This document shows, in pieces, positions 9,145 to 17,429 of a DNA stretch of 64,000 bases. The notes below the pieces were generated by a model. It was not told the origin of the DNA and did not search any database. It saw only the letters and a program-made list of their open reading frames with translations. The stretch spans positions 48,575-112,574 of the forward strand of contig JACKIB010000017.1 of the NCBI GenBank assembly GCA_020638695.1, written 5' to 3'. Source of the stretch: Planctomycetota bacterium. Its GTDB lineage: Bacteria; Planctomycetota; UBA1135; UBA2386. Made by a program: the position numbers and the translations under genes. How positions within the stretch are numbered: the stretch's first letter is position 1; every line of letters begins with the position of its first letter.

Positions 9145-10292
9145 GTGGTGCGCAGGACCAGACTGAGCCGCCGTTCCACTGCGCCCTCGTAGGCCCGCCG
9201 AGTCGCCGAAACCATACTGGGCAGGGTGAACTGGGCCGAGCGGCGCAGCGACGCAGCGGCGAACGCCGCACGCTTGTCACCGTCTGCCAACAGCACCTTG
9301 AGTGCGCGCGCAAGCGCCTGAACATCGCCGTGCGGCACCACCAGACCGTTCTCTCCCTCGACGATCGCCAACTCGGATCCACCGACCGCCGTGCTGACGA
9401 TCGGCAGCCCGCAGGCCAGCGCCTCGAGGTAGACGTAGGGCATCCCTTCGTATCGGCTCGACAGCACGAACAAGTCGCACGCCGGCAGAAACTCCTGTGG
9501 CCGCTGGAAACCGACCCAGCGGATCCGATCCGCGATGCCGAGCATGTTCGCGCGGTAACGCGCTGGCGATGACAGCTCGCCGGTCCCAGCGACGGCGAGC
9601 ACCGCGCGCGGGTGCCGACTCGCGACCTGCGCGAACGCCTCCACCAGCAGCAGCGGATCCTTCTGCGCGGTGAGCCGCCCGAGGAAGCCGACGACCAGCT
9701 GGTCATCTTCGAGTCCGAGCGCGACACGAGCCTCGGCGCGCGGTCGCCAAGCCATGGCGCCGAGCCCGTTCGGTACACAATGCAGCGCGCCGTCGGGAAA
9801 CCCGAAGTCGCGCAGGTGATCCGCTTCCGACGGCGAGACGGCGATGACCGCGTCGGTACGCTTGGCCAGCCAGCGCTCCGCGCTGCCGTAGACGAGCCGC
9901 TTCACCCGACTGATCATCGGGTTGAGGGTGTATACGCAGTGCGGCGTGTAGACCAACGCACCGAACGAGGTCCGCCGCGCCAGGCGCACCAAAGCACCGC
10001 CCTTCGAGCTCTGCCCGTGCACCACGTCGAACGGACCGTGAGCCTCGGCGTAGCGGCGCAGCTCGCGCAGGGCGGAGAGGTCGCCGGCGTGCGGAGCGCG
10101 GCGCATCTCGATCACGCGACGACGGATCCCATCCCCCAGCCGGCCGATTCCCTCCTCGAACGTGGGGTCACTTCGCCCGGTAGCGTGGATCAAGTGCACC
10201 TCATCGCCCGAGCGCACCAGTCCATCGCACAGATCGATCACGTGTCGACCGACTCCCGCCGAAGCGGCCTCCGTCACCATCAACACCCGCAT
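9141..10292 (-). CDS. Glycosyltransferase family 4 (GT-B fold)
   Basis: A 383-residue retaining glycosyltransferase. The N-terminal domain opens MRVLMVTEAASAGVGRHV with the glycine-rich acceptor loop. The C-terminal donor-binding domain contains VGFLGRLTAQKDP and the EX7E region near SSRYEGMPYVYLEALACGLPIV. It probably adds a sugar to the undecaprenyl-linked repeat unit started by the product of the next gene upstream. It is separated from that gene by 3 bases and overlaps the following O-antigen ligase gene by 4 bases, so all are likely co-transcribed. Donor and acceptor sugars cannot be read from the sequence. Confidence 0.9.
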   Translation of the reverse strand: MRVLMVTEAASAGVGRHVIDLCDGLVRSGDEVHLIHATGRSDPTFEEGIGRLGDGIRRRVIEMRRAPHAGDLSALRELRRYAEAHGPFDVVHGQSSKGGALVRLARRTSFGALVYTPHCVYTLNPMISRVKRLVYGSAERWLAKRTDAVIAVSPSEADHLRDFGFPDGALHCVPNGLGAMAWRPRAEARVALGLEDDQLVVGFLGRLTAQKDPLLLVEAFAQVASRHPRAVLAVAGTGELSSPARYRANMLGIADRIRWVGFQRPQEFLPACDLFVLSSRYEGMPYVYLEALACGLPIVSTAVGGSELAIVEGENGLVVPHGDVQALARALKVLLADGDKRAAFAAASLRRSAQFTLPSMVSATRRAYEGAVERRLSLVLRTT

Positions 10293-10295
10293 GGC

Positions 10296-11729
10296 TCAGC
10301 AGGCTCCCTCGCGCCGCAGCACTGTCTTCACCGTTCGATAGAGAACATACAGATCCAACCAAATCGACCAGTTGCGGACGTACGCCGCATCCAGCGCCAC
10401 GCGCTGCGGGTAGGTCGTGTTGTTGCGTCCCGAGACCTGCCACAAGCCCGTGATCCCGGGCGGCACGCTGGTGTAGAGCGCGTAGGCGTCGCCGTACTTC
10501 ACCACTTCGTCAGCGACGATCGGCCGCGGCCCCACCAGGCTCATCCGCCCGGTGAGCACCGACCAGATCTGCGGCAACTCGTCGAGGCTGCTGCGCCGCA
10601 AGAAGCGACCAACCCGCGTGATGCGTGGGTCGGACTTGAGCTTGTGCGTCTCCTGCCACTCGCGCTGCAACTCCGGGTGCTCCGCGAGGTACTCCGCGAG
10701 CTTGCGGTCCGCATCGATCACCATGGTCCGGAACTTCCAGACCGAGAACCAACGGCCGTCGCGTCCCAGTCGGCGGTGGGCAAACAACACCGGCCCCGGC
10801 GATTCCAAGCGGATGGCCACCATGATCGCCAACATCACCGGAAACACGAAGGGCAGCATCAGCAGGCAGAGCGCGATGTCGACCGCCCGTTTGGCCAGCG
10901 CGTAGCGGGCGAACTGCAAGCGGTTCCGCACGTGGAACGCCGCGGTCGAGCCGACTTGCAGGGGCTCGATCCAGGACTCGCCGAATACCCGCATCATGCT
11001 CGGTACCAGAACGAGCACATGGCGCAGCCGACTCGCACCGGGCTGCGACAGCACCCATTCCCACGGTTCCTCGGCGCACACGATGGCGATCGGAGCCCGC
11101 AGACTCGCGATGGGATGCCCCTCGGCGGAGAGGTCGTGCACCATGCCGACCGGCCGCAGTCCCTGCCAGCGAAGTTCGCGGCTACGAGCGATGACCTCCG
11201 CTAACAGCGAAGGAGGGCCGACCAGGAGTGCGCGACGCCCCCACCACTCGGTGCGTGCGAGTAGGTGCCGTGCACCCCACCGCGCCACCGGCAGGGCCGG
11301 AGCAGTGAGGAACCACGCGAGCAGCACCGGCACTACTTCGAGCGTGTCGCGGGCGAAACTGGCGACCGCGAGCGCGTACATCGAGAACGCGAGCGCCGAA
11401 CCCAACACGACTCGACGCAGCTCGACGGTCACGTTGAGAGCGCAACCGGGGTAGAGGCCGAACAGCGCGTAGCTGATGAAGTGGGCGGGTGCGAGGACCC
11501 GGAGCATGCCACCGACGCCGGTGCCCGGGAGGCCGAGCTGGGCCGACACGGTGGTCGCCAGCAACACGCTGGCGGCGAGCATGAGGAGATCCGTCAGCAA
11601 CAGCGGGCCGGAGGTGCACACCAGGTCGCGAAGGTCCGCCAACCACAGTCCGCGCGTGGGTTCCGAAGCAGGCGGCTGCGGCCGCATGGCGTCCGGGCGG
11701 ATCGGGGGTGTTCTCGACAGGCTCGTCAT
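10296..11729 (-). CDS. Undecaprenyl-phosphate sugar phosphotransferase (WbaP-like)
   Basis: A 477-residue polyprenyl glycosylphosphotransferase that starts repeat-unit synthesis by moving a sugar-1-phosphate onto undecaprenyl phosphate. The N-terminal half has four to five membrane helices and a CoA-binding-like domain. The C-terminal bacterial sugar transferase domain begins KRAVDIALCLLMLPF and carries FAHRRLGRDGRWFSVWKFRT, the charged LDELPQIWSVLTG helix and SLVGPRPI. The last residues (GLWQVSGRNN region onward) match the family end. The stop overlaps nothing; the start overlaps the stop of the Wzc-like gene by 4 bases. Confidence 0.92.
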   Translation of the reverse strand: MTSLSRTPPIRPDAMRPQPPASEPTRGLWLADLRDLVCTSGPLLLTDLLMLAASVLLATTVSAQLGLPGTGVGGMLRVLAPAHFISYALFGLYPGCALNVTVELRRVVLGSALAFSMYALAVASFARDTLEVVPVLLAWFLTAPALPVARWGARHLLARTEWWGRRALLVGPPSLLAEVIARSRELRWQGLRPVGMVHDLSAEGHPIASLRAPIAIVCAEEPWEWVLSQPGASRLRHVLVLVPSMMRVFGESWIEPLQVGSTAAFHVRNRLQFARYALAKRAVDIALCLLMLPFVFPVMLAIMVAIRLESPGPVLFAHRRLGRDGRWFSVWKFRTMVIDADRKLAEYLAEHPELQREWQETHKLKSDPRITRVGRFLRRSSLDELPQIWSVLTGRMSLVGPRPIVADEVVKYGDAYALYTSVPPGITGLWQVSGRNNTTYPQRVALDAAYVRNWSIWLDLYVLYRTVKTVLRREGAC

Positions 11730-13798
11730 CGCTCACTGCTCCGCGAGGCGGTGCTCGCGCGATTCAACACCACGCCCAGCAGGCGGATTTCGTTGTGCTC
11801 CAGCACCCGCAGACTGCGCTGTGCGTCGGTCAGATCCGTCACTTCGGTGTCCACCACCAGCAGGGTCTGCGCTGCAGCACGCGCGAGTTCGACGGCGAAA
11901 CTCGACTCGGTGATCGCCGGAAGGTCGAGCACGACGAACGCGGCTCCGGTGGACTGCGCGCGGATGTCGCACAGCACCTGTGCGACGTCGAGCGGATCCC
12001 CGCAGCGCAGCGTGCTCAGCGCCGGACCCACGGATTCCATCACGTGACCGCCGCCGTGGTCGGGCGTCGAGCGCGCACAGTCGACCAGCAGAACCCGGCC
12101 GAGACGTGCTTCGGCGAGTCGGCTGGCGAGGTGGAACGCCACCGTGCTGGCACCCACCCCCCGTTGCGGCGCAACGACTGCCAGGGTGTGGGACGGCGCG
12201 CGCCCAGACAGCACCCGACCGACCAGTAGCTCCAGCTCGCGGATGACCGCCGCCGGAAGTGCCGGTGACGATCCTTCGGCCGTTGACCCTGCGGTGTCGC
12301 CGCTCGGCTCGTCGACCGCTCCTGCGGCGGGGCTACCGAGTGGCTTGCCGCGCGCCGGCAGGTGCAGCGCCTCGTGGCGCGGTAATGCGGCGAGCAGCTC
12401 CGCGTCGAGGAGTCGCGGCACGTCCCCGGGCACCAGCAGACTGCGGTCGAACAGGTCGCGGGCGACCACGGCGCCCAAGCCGGCGGTCATTGCGAGCAGC
12501 ACGCCCGCGACCAGGATCCACAGCCGCGGCGGCCCCGATGGCCCGGAAGGCAAGGTCGGTGCCTGCACCACGCTGATGTTCGAAATCCGCTCGGTGCCCA
12601 TCGCGGCGTCGGCGCGCGCCTGTTCCAACCCCGACAGGTAGCGCTGCCGCTCCGCCTCGAGCACCCGCAGCTGCCCTTCCAGCGCGACCAACTCGCCCTC
12701 GTGGTCGCGCACCGTGTTGAGCCGTTTGCTGACGTTTTCCTGCTGGAAGCGCAACTTGTCGCGGCGTGCTTCGAGCGCCGCGAGGTTGCCGCGTTCGGTC
12801 AGCAGGTCGAGCTCCAAGCGCTGCCGGTTGGCATTGAGTCCGCGACGGACCGTGGTGCGTGCCCGCTCTTCCCCTTCCAGCAGCGCCGAAGCCAACTTGA
12901 TCTGCTCGACCACATCGCGCACGACGCGACTCTCGGGTGGGTACTTCGCCAGCAGCTCGCGCTCACGCATCCGCAAGGCGACCAGTCGCTTCTGGATCTC
13001 GTCGGCCACCTGATTGCCCGCCCCGGACGCCTCCTCCAGCGTGTGCATCGCGTCGAGGCCGTTGATGCTGATCGACAGTTGTTGGATCTTCGCCACCGCG
13101 GCCGCGATGCTCGCGCCGAGCCCTTCTTGTTCGGTGGCCAGCGAAGCGACCCGCGCCAGCAGAGCCGCGCGGTGCGACTCCAACGAGTGGATGCCGAGAC
13201 CCTGCAGCTTGTCGCGCAGCGCGGCGCGCAGCACCTCGATGCGCTCGCCCACCCGTTCCGCTTGCTTGCGGAAGAAGCTCTCGCTCTCCGGTGTGCGGTG
13301 GCTACGGATGTGCTTGACCAGGTAGAGGTCGAGCAGCTTGGCGAGGGTACGCTGCGCGTGTTCCGCGTCCGACGCACCGACGCTCACCGTGATGACGTTG
13401 GAAATGGGTGCCGGCGAGACCCGCAAGCTCCGCTCCAGGCGGCCCAGTGCAACGCGCCGATCGCCGCTGTCGGGGGTGACACTCTCGACCACCGCCCGAA
13501 GCAGGTCCTGGCTGCGCAGGATCAACACCTCGGAGTTCAGCTCGCTCTCGCGGGACTGGTTGACGCCGATGGTCGGCCCCATCGTCACGGTCGGATCGGG
13601 ACGGACGCTCTCACGGCCGACGCGCAGCAGCAGGTGGGCCTGCGAACGGTAGCTGCGCGGCAGGAACAGGTAGACCAGTGCGGTGATCACCAGTACCGCG
13701 ACGACCGCGCCCACGGCGTACGACCGGTGGCGCTGCGCCAGCCACAGGAGGTCGGCAGCGCTGGTGATTCGAGTGCGGCGAGGTTGCACGGCGGACAT
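11726..13798 (-). CDS. Wzc-like chain-length/co-polymerase protein with altered P-loop
   Basis: A 690-residue protein. A Wzz domain near the N-terminus follows a first membrane helix (residues ~18-37). A long alpha-helical periplasmic region with coiled-coil character runs to ~470, a second membrane helix lies near 475-495, and a cytoplasmic BY-kinase-like domain ends it. ATG 13798 is chosen because the open frame upstream overlaps the export-lipoprotein gene in another frame. The expected Walker A lysine is missing: the loop near residue 545 reads PQRGVGAST instead of GxGKST. The Walker A' segment reads VLLVDCARS without the usual second acidic residue. There is no tyrosine cluster at the C-terminus. 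It probably controls polymer length and export without autokinase activity. Confidence 0.88.
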   Translation of the reverse strand: MSAVQPRRTRITSAADLLWLAQRHRSYAVGAVVAVLVITALVYLFLPRSYRSQAHLLLRVGRESVRPDPTVTMGPTIGVNQSRESELNSEVLILRSQDLLRAVVESVTPDSGDRRVALGRLERSLRVSPAPISNVITVSVGASDAEHAQRTLAKLLDLYLVKHIRSHRTPESESFFRKQAERVGERIEVLRAALRDKLQGLGIHSLESHRAALLARVASLATEQEGLGASIAAAVAKIQQLSISINGLDAMHTLEEASGAGNQVADEIQKRLVALRMRERELLAKYPPESRVVRDVVEQIKLASALLEGEERARTTVRRGLNANRQRLELDLLTERGNLAALEARRDKLRFQQENVSKRLNTVRDHEGELVALEGQLRVLEAERQRYLSGLEQARADAAMGTERISNISVVQAPTLPSGPSGPPRLWILVAGVLLAMTAGLGAVVARDLFDRSLLVPGDVPRLLDAELLAALPRHEALHLPARGKPLGSPAAGAVDEPSGDTAGSTAEGSSPALPAAVIRELELLVGRVLSGRAPSHTLAVVAPQRGVGASTVAFHLASRLAEARLGRVLLVDCARSTPDHGGGHVMESVGPALSTLRCGDPLDVAQVLCDIRAQSTGAAFVVLDLPAITESSFAVELARAAAQTLLVVDTEVTDLTDAQRSLRVLEHNEIRLLGVVLNRASTASRSSER

Positions 13799-13799
13799 C

Positions 13800-14528
13800 T
13801 CAGCGATAGGTCTGGATCCCGATCTCGGCGCCAGCCGACAGGGTCTTGCGGTACAGCAGACCGATGTTCGGGAACACCTTGTTGATGTACTGGTCGATCC
13901 ACTGGTCGAACTTGGCGATCGCGGTGCGCGGCACGAACACCACGTCGTTGGCCCGCAGGTAGAACGGCCGAGCCGACTCGCCGCGCAGAGACTGCGACAG
14001 ATCGACCAGATAGCCACGCCGCGCATTGGCCTCGTGCCGGATCACCAGCACGCCGCTGGTGCAGGCCTGCGTCAGATCCGGTCCTCCGGCGAGCATGACC
14101 GCTTCGAGCGCCGTGGTCGGTCCGGACAGCGGGAAGCTCCCCGGTTGGCGCACCTGCCCACCGACATAAACCCGATGCCCCGAGGGATTACTGATCAGCA
14201 CCCGGATGTCGGGATCGACCAGCTTGCCGCGATACGCGTCGAGCAGCTTGTCGCGCACCTCTTCCGGCGTCCGCCCGCCCACTTCCACCGCACCGATCAT
14301 CGGCAGGGTCACCAGACCATCGGCACGGACCGCCTGCTTGTCGTTCAGCTCGGGGGTGTGCAGGAACTTGACCTCGAGCTGAGTGCCCGGAGTGAGCACG
14401 ACACGGCGCGCCTGCTCGTAGTCCCCGGCAAAGTCGTGCTGGTAGCCGGATGTGACCGGCGCGCCGTGCGTGGCACAGCCGAACAGACCCGACAGTACGA
14501 CTAGACCTAGAACTCCAGCGGGCTTCAT
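13800..14528 (-). CDS. Polysaccharide export lipoprotein (Wza/poly-export family)
   Basis: A 242-residue outer-membrane export protein. The start at ATG 14528 gives a lipoprotein signal peptide with the lipobox LSGLFGC; a longer open frame upstream has no signal. The poly-export domain is visible as LTPGTQLEVKFLHTPELN and DGLVTLPMIGAVEVGG. SLBB-type beta-grasp segments follow (VYVGGQVRQPGSFPL and LRANDVVFVPRTAI). It forms the outer channel with the Wzc-like protein encoded 1 base downstream and is the first gene of the exopolysaccharide operon, so the promoter should lie in 14529-14740. Confidence 0.9.
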   Translation of the reverse strand: MKPAGVLGLVVLSGLFGCATHGAPVTSGYQHDFAGDYEQARRVVLTPGTQLEVKFLHTPELNDKQAVRADGLVTLPMIGAVEVGGRTPEEVRDKLLDAYRGKLVDPDIRVLISNPSGHRVYVGGQVRQPGSFPLSGPTTALEAVMLAGGPDLTQACTSGVLVIRHEANARRGYLVDLSQSLRGESARPFYLRANDVVFVPRTAIAKFDQWIDQYINKVFPNIGLLYRKTLSAGAEIGIQTYR

Positions 14529-14918
14529 TGGGAGGCGGGGCGAGACGAGAAGCTGCGCGGCTTTGGTGGGACCGGTTACGAGCGGTTTGAAGACTCGAAC
14601 ACGGCCTCCGGGGGTTCCGCGGACACTAGACCAAAGAGTATCCCATGTCACCTGGAGAGAGTTGGAGCGCCGATCGCGAGCCAGCGCCAACCGCAGCGTG
14701 TAGTACCCTTGTCATGGTGATTTCCGAGCCTACGACGCCCGCGTGAAGCTGCGGGCAAGCTACCGGGAAACCAGGGATTTCGAAGTCGGGCCTCAGCGCC
14801 CAGAGGGGCCGATCACCCAGGGAAACCCCGTTGTCACAGGAATCACCGGTCGCCCGAGCCGGATCCCGCGGCCGCCCGCAACCGCAAGCCCGGCCTGCGC
14901 CTGCAGTTGCTCGCTCGA
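14529..14918. other. Intergenic region, presumed exopolysaccharide operon promoter
   Basis: About 390 bases between the export lipoprotein gene and the SRPBCC gene, both on the minus strand. No convincing gene, tRNA or repeat was seen. It should contain the operon promoter, but no clear -35/-10 could be assigned in this GC-rich sequence. Confidence 0.4.
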
Positions 14919-15503
14919 CTACTTGTTCTTGCGAAGGTGCGCGTCGACTGCCTGTGCGCCGGATCCGGTCACGAACTCGGCGAGGCCCGCCATCGATTTC
15001 TCGTACTCGCCACCGAGCATCGAGTCGGTGAGACCCAGGCCGTTCATCCAGCGCGCCATCATCGCCGATGCGTTGCCAACGTCCCCGGTCGAGCGCCAGA
15101 CCACTTCGGTCCCTCCGTCCGTGGGGCGCAGCTGCACGTCACCTTGCATCTGCATCGCGAACGGCGCCACCAGCGAGAGCTCGTACCGAATCGACCGGTC
15201 CGGAACGCTCTCCACGACGGTCAAACTGCCCTCGCCGAGCTCGCCGTCGCTCTTCCACAGCCACCGCGCGCCCTTGCCGGTGGCGGGACCCTCGTAGCGC
15301 ATCTGGCACTTGGGGTCTCGGCGTCGGTTCCAAACGCTCCACAGATCCCACTTCGAAAGCGTCGCGATCGCCTCGTAGACCTTCGCACCCGACGCGGAGA
15401 TGGTGCGCGTGCGGACTACGTCCCAGCGCGAGGGCATCAGCAGACCGCCCACCACGTACAGCAGCACCAGCGCAACGAACCCGATCAGGAGCTTCTTGAG
15501 CAT
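14919..15503 (-). CDS. SRPBCC (START-like) domain protein with N-terminal membrane anchor
   Basis: A 194-residue protein. The N-terminus (MLKKLLIGFVALVLLYVV) is a single membrane segment or uncleaved signal. The rest fits the polyketide-cyclase/dehydratase-like fold: a strand with SASGAKVYEAIATLSKWDLWSVW, then beta strands and a long C-terminal helix (GGEYEKSMAGLAEFV). These proteins bind small hydrophobic ligands; the ligand here is unknown. ATG 15503 is preferred over an upstream in-frame start because it places the hydrophobic segment at the N-terminus. It appears to stand alone. Confidence 0.8.
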   Translation of the reverse strand: MLKKLLIGFVALVLLYVVGGLLMPSRWDVVRTRTISASGAKVYEAIATLSKWDLWSVWNRRRDPKCQMRYEGPATGKGARWLWKSDGELGEGSLTVVESVPDRSIRYELSLVAPFAMQMQGDVQLRPTDGGTEVVWRSTGDVGNASAMMARWMNGLGLTDSMLGGEYEKSMAGLAEFVTGSGAQAVDAHLRKNK

Positions 15504-15869
15504 CGGACGGAAGCATAGGGCCGCGAGACCCGCAGCCAAGGTGGTGCTCCACAGCTCAGGAGCGGGATCTCGCACCGCGCACGGACAGTCCGGGCCGGGC
15601 GTCGCACGGTCGATCGACGGGCCATGGCAGGCGCAGACAACCTCCTCGCGCGGCCGATTCTGCCCGGGGACAGGGTGCGGTCCATCGAGGGCAGGTCTCG
15701 ACCTTCGACGAAGCCGACAGCGTCGTTGCTCACTCGCGGCAGCTCGGTGACGAACGGCCCGTGCGACGGCCGACCGGCCTGTGCGAGTTCCATGCCCGCG
15801 ACACCCTTCAGCGAACCGCGCCGCGGCGAACTCGCAGAGCCGCAGATCCCGACGACTCGACGTTTTCGG
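15504..15869. other. Intergenic region with a weak family-2 repeat match
   Basis: About 366 bases without a credible gene. Around 15563-15595 the sequence ends in ACAGTCCGGGCC and loosely matches the outer end of the family-2 repeats described at 53276-53449. A second loose match lies near 15735-15760. Nothing else is recognisable. Confidence 0.4.
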
Positions 15870-16991
15870 TCAACCGCCGGATGGCAGCGGAGCGCCTTCC
15901 ACCAGCGAGGTGAACAGCGCGTGGTACTGCGGCAGCACCGCCTCCCTACGGTGACCGGCCACGAGTCGCTCCCGGTCGCCTCGCAACTCGCGAGCCCCCG
16001 AGGCGAACTCCAGACAGAGTGGCTCGAGCGCCGCGCGGAGGTCGGTGTAGCGGAACTCGGGCGGGAACAGCTCGGGGTACACCAGTCGATCCGGGACCAG
16101 CGGTCTGGCACCGGCCCAAGTCGCCTCCAGCATCGCGACGCCGAAGAACTCGTGCACCGCAGTCGACACGGCCAGGTCGGCGCGGCGCAGCAGCGCGTGG
16201 TAGTGGGCTCGATCGGCGACGAAGCCCCAGTGCTCGATGCGGTGTGCGAGCCGCGTCCGGCCGAGCGCGAACTCCGGCGGCACGTCACCGAAGGCCTGCC
16301 CGCACACCAGCAGGCGGAATGGCACCCCATCGGCGGCCATCTCCCCCAACACGCCGAACAGCTCCGCCGGGTTCTTGTCGTGCTCCCAGCGGTGATTCCA
16401 CAGGATCACCGGCCCACCCCCACCCGCGCGGCGCGGCTCCGGTCGTGGGACCGGGCCGAGATCCAGCGGCAGGCCCAGGACTCGACTCCGACCGCGGATC
16501 TCCTCGATCCAACGGGTAGGCCGCGCGTCGGGCATTCGCCGCAGCAGCGCCACCCCACCATCGAGGAAGCTCGTTCGGTTGTAGTCGCTGTTGAACACGC
16601 AACAGGAGGCCGCCAGCGCCGAGGTGAGTTGGGTGAACGCGAAGTGCAGGTCGCGACCGTTCGGGTCCGGTACGCGCTGCGGGTAGGCGAGCTGATTCTC
16701 GTGGAAGTACAGCACCCGAGGCACGCGGCCCAGCTCCGGGTAGAACCCGACCAACTCCGCCAACGCCAGGTAGGAGCTGCAGAACACCAGGTCGTATGCA
16801 GCGCGCAGCTCGGCGTCGTGGTGCTCTCGCAGCCACACCACCGCGCCCCGCATCCGCCATTTCCAGTGGCGACCGGGCATCCGCAACACCGTGGCCCGCA
16901 CCCCGAACTCCGCCTCCAACCCGGCGGTCAGGGTGTCCAAGAAGTAGGTGTGCGAACCCGCGTCGAACGGCTCGAGGAACAGGACGTGCAT
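15870..16991 (-). CDS. tRNA-queuosine alpha-mannosyltransferase-like glycosyltransferase (DUF3524)
   Basis: A 373-residue GT-B glycosyltransferase. Its N-terminus (MHVLFLEPFDAGSHTYFL), then GRHWKWRMRGAVVWL and YFHENQLAYPQ, match the DUF3524/GTDC1 family, whose animal member mannosylates queuosine-34 in tRNA-Asp. The C-terminal donor domain includes VILWNHRWEHDKNP and STAVHEFFGVAMLEATWAGARPLVPD with the EX7E-type glutamates. No queuosine biosynthesis gene is adjacent. The start is well supported because the conserved family N-terminus begins at this ATG. A role in tRNA modification is inferred from family membership. Confidence 0.83.
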   Translation of the reverse strand: MHVLFLEPFDAGSHTYFLDTLTAGLEAEFGVRATVLRMPGRHWKWRMRGAVVWLREHHDAELRAAYDLVFCSSYLALAELVGFYPELGRVPRVLYFHENQLAYPQRVPDPNGRDLHFAFTQLTSALAASCCVFNSDYNRTSFLDGGVALLRRMPDARPTRWIEEIRGRSRVLGLPLDLGPVPRPEPRRAGGGGPVILWNHRWEHDKNPAELFGVLGEMAADGVPFRLLVCGQAFGDVPPEFALGRTRLAHRIEHWGFVADRAHYHALLRRADLAVSTAVHEFFGVAMLEATWAGARPLVPDRLVYPELFPPEFRYTDLRAALEPLCLEFASGARELRGDRERLVAGHRREAVLPQYHALFTSLVEGAPLPSGG

Positions 16992-17429
16992 GGGCGTGCG
17001 CAGTCCACGGCAGGGCGAGCCGGGACCAGCCAGGACTATTCATGAGCACGGCCGCGGATCGTGCAAGGTTGTTGCCGACTTCGTCGGGGGCGCCCCGAAT
17101 CCCAACGGAGGCCACACCACTGGCGACGCGAGCCCGCCACCGCAGGTCACGATGTCGTGCGTCGACCGCCGGTCGAGGTGCTGGTCGAACTGCTGGTCGG
17201 GCGGCCCGTCGGGCGGCCCAGGCGCGGGACCTCGAGCCAATCGGCGGAGCGCTATCCAGTGACATCTGGACGGAGATGGACCGCTGACCGGGCGCGACCG
17301 AGCGACTCCACCCCACGGCGACCGAGATCGTGTGGCGGCGCACCCGTGCATGCGCGAACGAGCTCACGTGTCGCACGTGGTTCCACGCCCGCCTTGCCCA
17401 CGGCCCCCTTTCGGGTCAGGATCTCGGCC
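16992..17429. other. Intergenic region between divergent genes, with family-2 repeat
   Basis: A 438-base divergent spacer between the mannosyltransferase-like gene (-) and the next gene (+). A copy of the family-2 repeat occupies about 17031-17090. Promoters for both genes are expected here, but none can be assigned with confidence. Confidence 0.45.
17031..17090 (+). repeat. Family-2 repeat (CCCGGACTATTC-type), single end
   Basis: The segment AGGACTATTCATGAGCACGG and following bases match the left end of the MITE-like element at 53276-53449, including the downstream GCGGATCGTGCAAGGTTG. Only one end is evident. Confidence 0.6.
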
